From positions 2,662,001 through 2,726,000 of the forward strand of contig NZ_CP139957.1 in NCBI RefSeq assembly GCF_034343125.1: a DNA stretch of 64,000 nucleotides. The letters run 5' to 3'. Source of the stretch: Caldicellulosiruptor danielii. Its GTDB lineage: Bacteria > Bacillota > Thermoanaerobacteria > Caldicellulosiruptorales > Caldicellulosiruptoraceae. Shown here one piece after another: positions 52,879 through 62,814 of this stretch (position 1 is the stretch's first letter; each line of letters opens with the position of its first letter). The notes under the pieces are model-generated. The model saw only the letters and a list, made by a program, of their open reading frames with translations. It searched no databases and was not told the DNA's origin. Both the position numbers and the translations under genes were made by a program.

Positions 52879-52897
52879 TTCAAAAAATATGCGAAGT
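52879..52897 (-). promoter_or_regulatory. 19-bp element shared by two CARF-effector operons, copy 2
   Basis: Identical to 47616-47634 and 95 bp before the csx20 start. On the minus strand it reads ACTTCGCATATTTTTTGAA. Confidence 0.6.
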
Positions 52898-53231
52898 CTA
52901 TTTTTTGTCAAATTTTTCGGTTGGATTATTTAAATTCAAATTTTTATTTTGCTTAATATAACTTTGCAAAAATTATACATGGTGCGACAGGTAGCTTGAA
53001 TTTTTATAATACTCAGATTAAATATAATTTCATTTTGACCAAAAGTCATATCTGTCGACCTGCGGTAGCAAAATTTTGAGGTTTGATTTGTATACGATTT
53101 CATATTTGCGGTGAGTGGGATTGCATGGTTTTCTGGCAGCAGCTGGATAGACGGAAGAGTTTAAGAGGCTTTAATCCTTTGATTTTTCTGGACTCTTTTG
53201 AGTTTTCCACAGATGTTTTAAAATAAAAACA

Positions 53232-53260
53232 TTGACATGGGTGTATAAAGTTGATATAAT
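53232..53260 (+). promoter_or_regulatory. Consensus promoter of the CRISPR array
   Basis: TTGACA (53232-53237), exactly 17 bp, TATAAT (53255-53260): a perfect sigma-A consensus. A start near 53267 would be 14 bp before the first repeat. Confidence 0.88.
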
Positions 53261-53280
53261 AAAACTAAGCTTTCGAACGT

Positions 53281-56200
53281 GTTTGTAGCCTTCCCTTTGG
53301 GGATTGAAACGTCAAGAACATTGCGGTATAAGCTAACCAACTTTTTAGGTTTGTAGCCTTCCCTTTGGGGATTGAAACGTCCTATAGATTGTTGCTCCGA
53401 TACTTTTTAACTTGTTTGTAGCCTTCCCTTTGGGGATTGAAACCAAAGTATATAAACTCTTCTTATTTCTTTGCATGCTCGTTTGTAGCCTTCCCTTTGG
53501 GGATTGAAACGCGTCTTGTTCCGTCAGCATGTCAAAGTTTGTCCAAAGTTTGTAGCCTTCCCTTTGGGGATTGAAACCTGTTCAATTCCTCATTTGGAGA
53601 GTCAGTTAAACCAAGGTTTGTAGCCTTCCCTTTGGGGATTGAAACATTTTCCTTTGGGCAATGTATTAAGCCGAGTAATTTGTTTGTAGCCTTCCCTTTG
53701 GGGATTGAAACTTCCATGCTGTATAGCTGTTTTGAACCTCGTCTATGGTTTGTAGCCTTCCCTTTGGGGATTGAAACTTGCAGAAACATTAATAGTCAAA
53801 GCCTGTGCCGATTGTTTGTAGCCTTCCCTTTGGGGATTGAAACAATCGTCCACACGAATTGCACTTCAAACAAACCTCAGTTTGTAGCCTTCCCTTTGGG
53901 GATTGAAACATGCTACTTCATATGCCTTTTTAGCCTCAATTATTTCTGTTTGTAGCCTTCCCTTTGGGGATTGAAACTAACAAATATCATGCAAGCAAGG
54001 AGTAGGGGGATGTGTTTGTAGCCTTCCCTTTGGGGATTGAAACCACTCTCTATTATTAAGATACACCCCCGCTTCATCCAGTTTGTAGCCTTCCCTTTGG
54101 GGATTGAAACCTTTTTAGATTATATTCTTTGTAAAACTGTTTAGCTGTTTGTAGCCTTCCCTTTGGGGATTGAAACAGCACATTCTTTTCTGGTGGCTTA
54201 TAACCAGCTCTATCGTTTGTAGCCTTCCCTTTGGGGATTGAAACTGACATATCTAATTTTCTGGGTTTTGGTTTTACGAATTGTTTGTAGCCTTCCCTTT
54301 GGGGATTGAAACTTCTCTTTCGGCAATTTACTTCACCTCCACTTTGGCAAGTTTGTAGCCTTCCCTTTGGGGATTGAAACATGCTTCTTATCCTTCTAAC
54401 TATTAGTTTGAGCTTTGTTTGTAGCCTTCCCTTTGGGGATTGAAACACATTACTCATTATCAAGCACCTCAACAGCTTCTATGTTTGTAGCCTTCCCTTT
54501 GGGGATTGAAACACCAGACACAATTGATTCAAGCTTCAATTCTAACACCGTTTGTAGCCTTCCCTTTGGGGATTGAAACTGTAATGCAAGATATTTTGCG
54601 GGTTATTTTAGTTGTGGGTTTGTAGCCTTCCCTTTGGGGATTGAAACATTAATATATCAAAATCTTTTCCTTTACATACTCTGTTTGTAGCCTTCCCTTT
54701 GGGGATTGAAACAGATAATTCTAAATTTGGTGGCGGTTCAACACGTGGGTTTGTAGCCTTCCCTTTGGGGATTGAAACACTTTTTCTTCTACATCTTCAA
54801 TTTTTTCTTCTACCTGTTTGTAGCCTTCCCTTTGGGGATTGAAACCCAGCTACAACATTAGAGAACTCTGCTATTGTTGATGGTTTGTAGCCTTCCCTTT
54901 GGGGATTGAAACATCACATAGCTTAGCTGATAGGGAGATAATTTAAGAGTTTGTAGCCTTCCCTTTGGGGATTGAAACAGTTTGCTTGTTTTAAAACGTG
55001 TTTTACTTAATTAGTTTGTAGCCTTCCCTTTGGGGATTGAAACCAAGATAAAGATTTATTGCTAAAGGTTTTTCAGAGTGTTTGTAGCCTTCCCTTTGGG
55101 GATTGAAACCCCTTAAGCATTTTTGGAGGTGATTTTATGAGAACTTTGTTTGTAGCCTTCCCTTTGGGGATTGAAACCTAAGTTGCCCTGCAATATACAT
55201 AGAACTACTCGACCGTTTGTAGCCTTCCCTTTGGGGATTGAAACATATATCTAACTAACCGCAATACCCACCTAACAGCATAGTTTGTAGCCTTCCCTTT
55301 GGGGATTGAAACTGCAAAGACACATTTGAGCCGTTGAACTTAATTGTGGTTTGTAGCCTTCCCTTTGGGGATTGAAATGGCTCAACAAAGTAGACATTGA
55401 CATACAAAGTTTTAGTTTGTAGCCTTCCCTTTGGGAATTGAAACGAACAATATATGAACTATCTGTTGCAAATTTCCCCAGTTTGTAGCCTTCCCTTTGG
55501 GGATTGAAACGACTTCTGAAGTATAAACTACGCTTTCAATAGTGTTGGTTTGTAGCCTTCCCTTTGGGGATTGAAACCAGATAATTAGTGCAAGTGCAAC
55601 AGGTTTGGCAAACGTTTGTAGCCTTCCCTTTGGGGATTGAAACATTAACTTGTTTTGTACATATGATGCTAATTTTCCTGGTTTGTAGCCTTCCCTTTGG
55701 GGATTGAAACATGATTTTTGTCGCTTTTTTGTCTTCTTTTTGTCGCTTGTTTGTAGCCTTCCCTTTGGGGATTGAAACAACAATCTATTCAATGCACTTA
55801 CCAGCCATTCAAACATCGTTTGTAGCCTTCCCTTTGGGGATTGAAACAAATAGAAAAAGGCTTGAAAATCCAGCAGGATTTATACGTTTGTAGCCTTCCC
55901 TTTGGGGATTGAAACTATTTTTTCCCAACATCAACCCAAAAATTAGCTACAACGTTTGTAGCCTTCCCTTTGGGGATTGAAACATGATTTTTGTCGCTTT
56001 TTTGTCTTCTTTTTGTCGCTTGTTTGTAACCTTCCCTTTGGGGATTGAAACTCCCCTTCGCACACTGTAAAAGAGATGATCCCCTTGGTTTGTAGCCTTC
56101 CCTTTGGGGATTGAAACCCGCCATACTTCAATGCACTCTTGTCAGCTAATTCCAAAGTTTGTAGCCCTCCCTTTGGGGATTGAAACGAAGCTGCTATGCG

Positions 56201-56293
56201 AAAAGAAGCCCCAGGTTGGGGAGTTTGTAGCCTTCCCGTTGGAGATTGAGGTTGGAAAAGGGTTTGAGGCCTTCCTCTTTTGGGGATTAAAAC
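53281..56293 (+). CRISPR. CRISPR array, 45 repeats plus one vestige, 44 spacers
   Basis: The 30-bp repeat starts GTTTGTAGCCTT and ends GGGGATTGAAAC. The spacers are 35-39 bp. Forty repeats are identical; those at 55349, 55415, 56022 and 56157 have one change each, and that at 56223 has several. A last, broken unit with two extra bases lies at 56262-56293 after only 9 bp. Decay at the right end and the promoter at the left show that transcription runs on the plus strand. Spacers 37 (55711-55748) and 41 (55984-56021) are identical. The array converges on the csm operon. Confidence 0.98.
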
Positions 56294-56333
56294 TTGGTTT
56301 AGAGGATGAAGAAAAATCTTAAAAACAAAAAAA

Positions 56334-56414
56334 TAGCGCCCTGAATCCTATCATCCTCTTTTTGAGGATGTTCCTCACCTATCTGGTGAGAATTTTCGGA
56401 TATCAGTGGCGCTA
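56334..56414 (-). terminator. Three-way-junction terminator of the csm operon
   Basis: TAGCGCC (56334-56340) pairs with GGCGCTA (56408-56414), enclosing two hairpins, CATCCTC/GAGGATG and CTCACC/GGTGAG. On the minus strand the outer stem is followed by T7. It lies 29 bp past csm5, between that gene and the array. Confidence 0.7.
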
Positions 56415-56442
56415 ATGCCTTGTGAATAGGTTTCAAAACTGT

Positions 56443-57630
56443 TTATACTACAGTTACTTTTATCCACCCAGGAACTGTCCAAACCTGACCGTTCTTGAAC
56501 ACAAGCCGTCTTGTTTTTGGAAAAAGATCTGAATAGATTTTCAACTTAGTATTTATTTTTGAAAGTTTTTCAAAATGGTTCTTATTGAAAAATATACCCA
56601 CTGTTTTTGAAAGATAACCCGTCGAAAATCCTATCTGAACCAAAAACTGATTTTCTTTAAGGGAGTCTAAGATAGTTAGAAGCTTTTGATATTCAGAAAC
56701 AATCTGCTTTTGGTTATATCTGGAGTAAAAAGCTATCTCTTTTTGGATATAATACTTTGCAACAAATTTTATAACCTGCGCCAAAAATTCATACGGAGAA
56801 TATGATGATATACCAGCTATTTCAATTCTTTCTTTTAAGCCTTTTACTGCGTTATTTCCTTCAATAAAGTTTTTTCCAATTTTAATGGTTCCATCAAGCT
56901 TTGTACCCGGGTTTAACCCTTCAGCAACAATGGCAGTTGCTTTCGCCGGGTCATCCATATTACCATTTTTAGAATACCATTTTGGCTGTCCTGCACATAT
57001 ATTTAAAATTTTTATTTCATAGATACTTGCACTCTCATGGTCTACAAAGCCACTGTCACTTACCTTCAGGTACTTAAAGGGTGATTCATAAGGTGATCCA
57101 AAAATCTTTTCATCTGCTTCACGACTTAGAAACTTTGGATCAATTTTGCTTCTCTGTCCGGTAGAATTCTGTGTCTTTTTGTAAGCATTTTCAAGTGCAT
57201 CTTCATAATGCTGCAAAAGACTTTTCGAAAGAGCTTTTGTTATAAAAGACCTCATTGCACCTTTTAACGATGAACCGGGGATGTAAAATCTACCTGCACT
57301 TTTTACAAAACCAAATACTTCTCTGTAAGAACTTGTAACACCCTCAAGTTTAACCCTGTACTTTGCTACTTCATTAAAGTTTATGTTATATTTTCCCAAA
57401 ACATCTTTTATATTAAAATCCCTTTCGCCTGACAAAAACCCTCTTGAAATCTCTTCAATGAAACTTTCTTTAAAAAGGTTTTTCTCAATTATTTTATCAA
57501 AGTTCAAAAAGTACAAGTAATCTCCTTCGCTTACAAACTCAAAGATTTGAATTCTATCCTGTCCACATATAATTGTAGGAGTTAGAACTTCAACTTCATA
57601 TTTTCTGGTTTCAAGGCTATCAACAGCCAA
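56443..57630 (-). CDS. csm5: Csm5, type III-A RAMP protein
   Basis: The 395-aa RAMP protein has the glycine-rich loop YIPGSSLKGAMRSFITKAL near residue 116 and an N-terminal ferredoxin-like start (YEVEVLTPTIICGQDRIQIFEF). Csm5 caps the crRNA 3' end in the Csm complex and helps crRNA maturation. TTG 57630 follows GGGGTGA and lies 11 bp inside the end of csm4. It is the last gene of the operon. Confidence 0.9.
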   Translation of the reverse strand: MAVDSLETRKYEVEVLTPTIICGQDRIQIFEFVSEGDYLYFLNFDKIIEKNLFKESFIEEISRGFLSGERDFNIKDVLGKYNINFNEVAKYRVKLEGVTSSYREVFGFVKSAGRFYIPGSSLKGAMRSFITKALSKSLLQHYEDALENAYKKTQNSTGQRSKIDPKFLSREADEKIFGSPYESPFKYLKVSDSGFVDHESASIYEIKILNICAGQPKWYSKNGNMDDPAKATAIVAEGLNPGTKLDGTIKIGKNFIEGNNAVKGLKERIEIAGISSYSPYEFLAQVIKFVAKYYIQKEIAFYSRYNQKQIVSEYQKLLTILDSLKENQFLVQIGFSTGYLSKTVGIFFNKNHFEKLSKINTKLKIYSDLFPKTRRLVFKNGQVWTVPGWIKVTVV

Positions 57631-58624
57631 ACAGCATCACCCCTTCCGGCAGAGGAACCAAAAAGGCAAGACCAAAACAGTACACCCTGTGACTTGAAAA
57701 CTTTTCAGGTGTGACATCAACCACTCTGCCCTGTATTTTGTTTGAAAACACTGTGCCCTCGCCAAACACACTGACAGTTTTTCTTTTTATCCCAAGCCCT
57801 GCTTTTGAGTAGATATACCCGCTTCTTGTCAAAATCTCGTAAAATACAACGCTTTTTATTTCATCTTCATCCTTTGGATTGATTATGGACAAGCTCATGT
57901 AATATCCTGATTGAATGTTTTTAAACTCTGGTACATCATCTTTAAAATCAACTTTGAAACTTCCAAGACCACAAGTCCTATCACCGCCAAGTCCTTCATC
58001 ACCTAAAAGCCTTATTGCTGCTTTGACTTTATTTTCTACCTTCTCATTGTTAATCTTAAGATAGAACCACAAACCAGATTCTTTTTCAAACTCAAAATGA
58101 GAAAAGTAATATATGTTAGAGGATGATGTCTGCCTGTCGATGAAAACTCTTGCTCTTTCCTTTGTTCTGCCAAGAGAAAAGCTCTTTTTATTATCATTTT
58201 CAAACTCATTTTGCGGTATTAAAAAGCTCCCTACTGGCTTGTATTTTGATTGAAAACCTTCAAACAAGTCTTTTTCTCTTACAAACTTAATTTTTTTAAG
58301 TTCTTTTTGGTGTTCGGCATTTATTATTCCTCTATTTTTATATTCTTCCATGTTCAAACCAAGTGGAACTGGCATAAAATACTGTAAATTGACATAAGGC
58401 ATGGTAGATGAAACTTCAAACGGTGCTGTTCCTTTTAGGAATTCTTCTAATAACTTATCAGTTTCGTCTTTGCCGTAAAGAAGCGAATATGCATTTATTA
58501 TGCCAGACATTAGCGTATCTGAATGCGCAAATACTCGGGTGATATTGTATAGCTTCTCCTTTTCGCCAATGTGTACAGGTGCTATAAAGTTCATCACAAC
58601 CCTATAAATCCTATTTTTGTCCAT
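57620..58624 (-). CDS. csm4: Csm4, type III-A RAMP protein (5'-handle cap)
   Basis: The 334-aa protein starts RIYRVVMNFIAPVHIGEKEKLYN, the Csm4 pattern, has the glycine-rich stretch GDEGLGGDRTCGLGSF, and ends in VYCFGLAFLVPLPEGV. Csm4 binds the 5' handle of crRNA and holds Cas10. AAAGGTGAT precedes ATG 58624. Confidence 0.9.
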   Translation of the reverse strand: MDKNRIYRVVMNFIAPVHIGEKEKLYNITRVFAHSDTLMSGIINAYSLLYGKDETDKLLEEFLKGTAPFEVSSTMPYVNLQYFMPVPLGLNMEEYKNRGIINAEHQKELKKIKFVREKDLFEGFQSKYKPVGSFLIPQNEFENDNKKSFSLGRTKERARVFIDRQTSSSNIYYFSHFEFEKESGLWFYLKINNEKVENKVKAAIRLLGDEGLGGDRTCGLGSFKVDFKDDVPEFKNIQSGYYMSLSIINPKDEDEIKSVVFYEILTRSGYIYSKAGLGIKRKTVSVFGEGTVFSNKIQGRVVDVTPEKFSSHRVYCFGLAFLVPLPEGVMLFGC

Positions 58625-58652
58625 TTTCTATCACCTTTAAAAAACATATTTG

Positions 58653-59474
58653 CTATGAAAGCTTTAGTTCATCAAGGCTTTTCGCCGTCGCTATTGGTTT
58701 TAGTTTACCTGATTCTTTTTCATAATCGCTCGAATCCTTGTAGAATATCTCTATATCAACAAACCTAACTTTTCCATTTCCTCTTGAACCCTGCCCACCA
58801 AGGTAGTCATCTTCTAATAATTTCATTGCTTTCAAAAATTTTTTAAGATAATAATCATTGTCATCTTTGCTATCAATTTCGTATCTATTTATGACAAACT
58901 CAGCTGAAAACTGTGCGCCTGCAGGAACTCTTTCACTCTGTCTTGGATTTGCCTTTGAGGTTATTCTATCTATATTATTTTCGAACTTCACTTCGGTCCA
59001 TTCAAGATCCAAATTCTCTCTTATTTCTGGAGGAATTGAACTTTCTATTAGTTTTGCATCCCGAGCAATTAATCTTGTGGGAATCACCGCATCGGAAAAA
59101 TCTTCACCTTCTGCTTGGGGATTTTCTATAAGATTCTTCTTGGTAACATGTTTCCCATGATTTCTACCAAAAAGTCCACAAACAGGGCAATCTTTTTCTT
59201 TACACATATGAATACATATTTCTGGCTTGTCATTTTTCCTGACTGTTACAACAAGCAGGTTGTCTCTCACCTTACCCTCGGCAAATTCCATCAACGCTCT
59301 CATCTTACCCTTGAGTGATGAACCGGGTATATATGGTTTTCCTTCTGCATCCTTCACAACTGCATTGTCAATTCCACCTATCTCAAGACTGTTATTACCC
59401 TCACCAATGTGTAGACCTGTTACAGTTTCTATTTTACATTTTATAATGTATTTTCCTTTTAAGATTATATCCAT
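58653..59474 (-). CDS. csm3: Csm3, backbone RNase subunit
   Basis: The 273-aa RAMP protein has LHIGEGNNSLEIGGIDNAVVKD, with D36 as the likely catalytic Asp that cuts target RNA every six nucleotides, then YIPGSSLKGKMRALMEFAEG and four cysteines in a zinc site (CIHMCKEKDCPVCG). Several copies form the backbone of the complex. It lies 28 bp ahead of csm4. Confidence 0.95.
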   Translation of the reverse strand: MDIILKGKYIIKCKIETVTGLHIGEGNNSLEIGGIDNAVVKDAEGKPYIPGSSLKGKMRALMEFAEGKVRDNLLVVTVRKNDKPEICIHMCKEKDCPVCGLFGRNHGKHVTKKNLIENPQAEGEDFSDAVIPTRLIARDAKLIESSIPPEIRENLDLEWTEVKFENNIDRITSKANPRQSERVPAGAQFSAEFVINRYEIDSKDDNDYYLKKFLKAMKLLEDDYLGGQGSRGNGKVRFVDIEIFYKDSSDYEKESGKLKPIATAKSLDELKLS

Positions 59475-59498
59475 AGCAACATTCTCCCCCTTCTGTGA

Positions 59499-59957
59499 TT
59501 ATTGTTCTCTTCCACCGTGATACCGGTAATATGCTATAATTGCCTCAAAAAAGTTTTTATAATCATCAAATGTCCATTTATTCTGGATAACCATCTCACT
59601 TGCTTTTTTAACAACCTTGAAAAATGACTGCCAATCACTTTTGCTTTTGCTACTACTAAACCTTCCAACAGTGTATGCCATCATTACTTCTATTCGTTTT
59701 ACTTCAAGTACGGGATTAATCTTTTCTTTTTGCTTGCTCTTTTTTTGAATCTCAGAGAAAATCTTTCTTATTTGAGTCATGGTAATATTTTTTACAAGCT
59801 TTTTGCCTACCTCTTCTGCGATTTCATAAAACAACAGCCCATCCTTGTCTTTTTCCCTATCCTTAAGCTGATTCATTCTTTCAACCACATAGTCACCCCA
59901 TATTCTATTTTGTTCCATGTCACGTACGTCCTTGTGTTTACTTTCTTTTTGATTCAT
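59499..59957 (-). CDS. csm2: Csm2, small subunit
   Basis: The protein of about 152 aa is helical and basic, with TQIRKIFSEIQK and AYTVGRFSSSKSK, the Csm2 pattern (small subunit of type III-A complexes). It makes the inner spiral that contacts target RNA. ATG 59957 or the TTG just before it is used, behind GGAGGAG. It lies between csm1 and csm3, as usual. Confidence 0.88.
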   Translation of the reverse strand: MNQKESKHKDVRDMEQNRIWGDYVVERMNQLKDREKDKDGLLFYEIAEEVGKKLVKNITMTQIRKIFSEIQKKSKQKEKINPVLEVKRIEVMMAYTVGRFSSSKSKSDWQSFFKVVKKASEMVIQNKWTFDDYKNFFEAIIAYYRYHGGREQ

Positions 59958-59991
59958 CAACTTTTTCTCCTCCTTCCCGAATATTAATTTT

Positions 59992-62460
59992 TTATTTTCT
60001 CAGCTCAAGTTCAGCCCAGCGTGCCGCAAGATATGAATGTTTATATAAAGAGTTAGTATTTTGGTCAATAATTCTTTTAAAAATATCATCAAGTTGCTTT
60101 GAGCAATTTTTGTATCTCTCTTTTAGCCTTGCTATGAAATATACAAACCTCCATGATTTAAAGAGATCATCAAAAGACTCCCTTTTCAGATTGCAAACGG
60201 CGTAAATGCCGTTTATAAGCACTTTTGAAACGTTTTTGTCACCAATTAAATCAGTAATTGTCTCTTTCAATCTTGCCAAATCCTCATAATCTTTCCAGTC
60301 TACAAAATTGCCGCTAAACGCAAAGCAGTCTTTTTTCCTTCCATCTTCTCTTTCGTACTCTTTAGCTTTGTCCAGATGTTCTCCGCACACAACCGCAACT
60401 CTGTAAATTGGATATTTCTTGTCTGGTGCTATTTCAAAACCCATTGAAAGTGTAATATCTGGATTATTGCATGAGTAACTTCTAAATTCAGTGTAAATTT
60501 TATGTGCAGTATAAGGTAGCACATTCCACTGACCAAGTATGCAAAAGTCATCCCCACCTGAATAAATAACGGCAATATCGCCCTGCTCATCATTTACAAG
60601 CCTGTTGAAATAATAGCCGAAAAACAATGAAAACTCCTCAGATAATGTCATAACTCTTGAAATTGAACTGTCCTCGCCAAGCCCTTCTTTGAAAATCCTG
60701 CCCAGATTGTCAACATCGCCGCGGACGATTCCCCATGACTTTACTCCTTTTGAAGAATTCGATATCTCTTCTATTGTTTTTGGAGTACCTTCATCTTTGA
60801 AAGGAACATGTGTTGAAATATCAAGAGCCTCGAAAAAATCAAGATTAAATTTTAATTTGTTTCTTTTGTCATCTTTTTCAGTATTTTCATCCCTATCTAA
60901 AAAATTTTCAAGTCGGTTTCTGTCAATCACAATTGTAGATGCAATGTTTTCATAATTGTTTGAAAATAAAATCTTTCTCCCAAATGCCGCAAAAAAGTTT
61001 TCTACTTTATTAAAATCTGAAGATTCTTCTTCTCCCCATGAATCTATAATATAGTAACTTTTTATAAGCCTGTCGCCAAGCGTTACAAAACTTTCACAAA
61101 ATTCGCAAAAATCAGGGTCATCCTGTTTGGGTTTTAGCTGCCTTGAACAGTGAGGACATTTTTGTTCATAGTCCTCATGCGGCTCAAAAAACTTTAATTT
61201 TTCTTCTTCAATAATACTTTTGAACTTGGAAATTTTCTTCCTGTGGATTTTCGATGAAACTCTGTCAAAGCAATCTCCAAAATTCCCTGCAAAATCGTAA
61301 AGGTCGATTATTTCTGCATCAAGAAGAATACTAATTGTGCTCCTGTGTGCTTTAAATAATAGTCTATCTACTTTTTTCTGATACTGATCAAGTTTTTCAG
61401 CAAAGTACGCAGGCATCAAAAGATAGAAATGTCCTCCACCATTGAAAATTAGATTGCAAACAGGCATTTCTTCCTGTTTCAAAATATATTTTGCAACGGT
61501 GTCAAGAAGAAATGAAATATAAAAAGATTTTGCTTTGAGTGCTTTTAAAGCACCATCCATTTTTGTATCAAAAACGAAATCCTGTATCCCTGATACATCC
61601 CCTTTGACAAGACAAAAATATGGAAAATCCCCACGTTTTATTGAATACTCATTGCCAGGCAAAAGTTTTGTGGCCATAGTTTCAAGAACTTTTACTCGGT
61701 CATTTTCTTGTGAATATACTTTTTTCAGCTGCCTATCTAAACAAAATGCAATAGCTGCAGTTGATTTGCTGTGCGCCCAGAGGGATATATCAGGTATTGA
61801 ATAGTAAAAAGCAGACGGAATGTTGTATGTATAGTTTCTAATCAGATTATAAATGGCAGTTGCAAAGTCTTCCAAATCAAAAGAGCTGCCAAAGCTATTT
61901 TTCAAAGCCAATATTTTCTCTGAAAATTCCATCCATAGCTTTTGATAGTCATCTTTTGCATTTTTTTCAAAATCCTCAGTCGGAGGCTCAACTTCATATC
62001 TTTTTTTCAATTTTTTGTAAAAAATCTTTTTCTCACTTTTCTTACTTCCTTCAAGATTTATCTGGGAAAGAATTGAAATTAGGTATTTGGATTTGTTTCC
62101 TCCAGCTTCTTCCTCAACTATTTCTTTTCTGTCGGCTTTTGCTGAAATTTTGTCAGCAACACTTATCAAAAACTGACTGTACGATGTTGGTCTGTGGTGA
62201 AATAATACAAGATTTGTTATATCTTTTAAACTCTCAGGCAAAAAATTTTCGACAAAAAACGCACTCCACTCTTGATGACGCGGGGAAGATTTGCCTTCCT
62301 CCTTGTAAAACACATCATACTCTTTTGAAATATTCCTTTTGGCATCTTGGTTTTCTGTTCTCATATAAAATTTGCCAATATCATGTAAGATAGCCCCAAG
62401 AAAGAGATTATAGTCAAAGTTTCTGTCTTCTTCTCTTTGATGAGCATAGTAAAAAATCAT
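59992..62460 (-). CDS. csm1: Cas10 (Csm1), cyclic oligoadenylate synthase and DNase
   Basis: The 822-aa protein has an HD nuclease motif at H26-D27 (LGAILHDIGKF), a first Palm domain, a four-cysteine zinc finger CPHCSRQ ... CEFC, and a second Palm domain with GGDD at residues 635-638. Both activities look intact: single-stranded DNA cutting and making of cyclic oligoadenylate on target recognition. AGGTGG lies before ATG 62460. It is the first gene of the csm operon. Confidence 0.96.
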   Translation of the reverse strand: MIFYYAHQREEDRNFDYNLFLGAILHDIGKFYMRTENQDAKRNISKEYDVFYKEEGKSSPRHQEWSAFFVENFLPESLKDITNLVLFHHRPTSYSQFLISVADKISAKADRKEIVEEEAGGNKSKYLISILSQINLEGSKKSEKKIFYKKLKKRYEVEPPTEDFEKNAKDDYQKLWMEFSEKILALKNSFGSSFDLEDFATAIYNLIRNYTYNIPSAFYYSIPDISLWAHSKSTAAIAFCLDRQLKKVYSQENDRVKVLETMATKLLPGNEYSIKRGDFPYFCLVKGDVSGIQDFVFDTKMDGALKALKAKSFYISFLLDTVAKYILKQEEMPVCNLIFNGGGHFYLLMPAYFAEKLDQYQKKVDRLLFKAHRSTISILLDAEIIDLYDFAGNFGDCFDRVSSKIHRKKISKFKSIIEEEKLKFFEPHEDYEQKCPHCSRQLKPKQDDPDFCEFCESFVTLGDRLIKSYYIIDSWGEEESSDFNKVENFFAAFGRKILFSNNYENIASTIVIDRNRLENFLDRDENTEKDDKRNKLKFNLDFFEALDISTHVPFKDEGTPKTIEEISNSSKGVKSWGIVRGDVDNLGRIFKEGLGEDSSISRVMTLSEEFSLFFGYYFNRLVNDEQGDIAVIYSGGDDFCILGQWNVLPYTAHKIYTEFRSYSCNNPDITLSMGFEIAPDKKYPIYRVAVVCGEHLDKAKEYEREDGRKKDCFAFSGNFVDWKDYEDLARLKETITDLIGDKNVSKVLINGIYAVCNLKRESFDDLFKSWRFVYFIARLKERYKNCSKQLDDIFKRIIDQNTNSLYKHSYLAARWAELELRK

Positions 62461-62528
62461 CTTTCTTGCCCACCTTCTTTTTTGTTGTGAATTCGACAGA
62501 TTCAGTTATAAAATTACACTTTATACCA

Positions 62529-62790
62529 TTATACTACAAAACCTTTTTTAAGAAAAGATTTACTGGCAAAACTATTGCAGACAACCAACCAGTTTCCGTG
62601 CATGAACATTGAACATATTATTGGCCATATGGAATAGATAATTCCTGTTATAAGTCCATCAGATAAAGCCCTTGAAAACTTTTCTGGAATAAATCCGTAC
62701 CTGTAAACAAATTCCTGTGCTGCCTCAGGTGGAATAGAGACCTGAAATAAAAAAATAAGCACATTTACATGATTATAAACTAAAATTCAT
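62529..62790 (-). pseudogene. Rhomboid protease fragment
   Basis: The frame reads NHVNVLIFLFQ, PPEAAQEFVYRYGFIPEKFS and IICSMFMHGNWLVV, matching the N-terminal third of bacterial rhomboid intramembrane proteases (usual PPELL.EFVYRYGL.P and SMFLHGNWLHL). The catalytic Ser and His helices are missing, so the piece is inactive. It lies between the last CARF gene and csm1, where it was probably left by an earlier rearrangement. Confidence 0.7.
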
Positions 62791-62814
62791 ATTTCTTATC
62801 AAATTTTATTAATT

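Larger units (their letters stand above)
52785..53280 (+). other. CRISPR leader and csx20 upstream region
   Basis: No gene. It holds the minus-strand promoter region of csx20 with the 19-bp element at 52879-52897, GTCGACC at 53054, GCAGCAGCTGGA at 53136-53147, and the array promoter at 53232-53260. The first repeat begins at 53281. Confidence 0.7.

Noticed and set aside
53345-56155. Minus-strand open frames coding for repeated FQSPKGRLQT peptides
   Set aside because: They are translations of the CRISPR repeat; no ribosome sites and the periodicity is that of the array.
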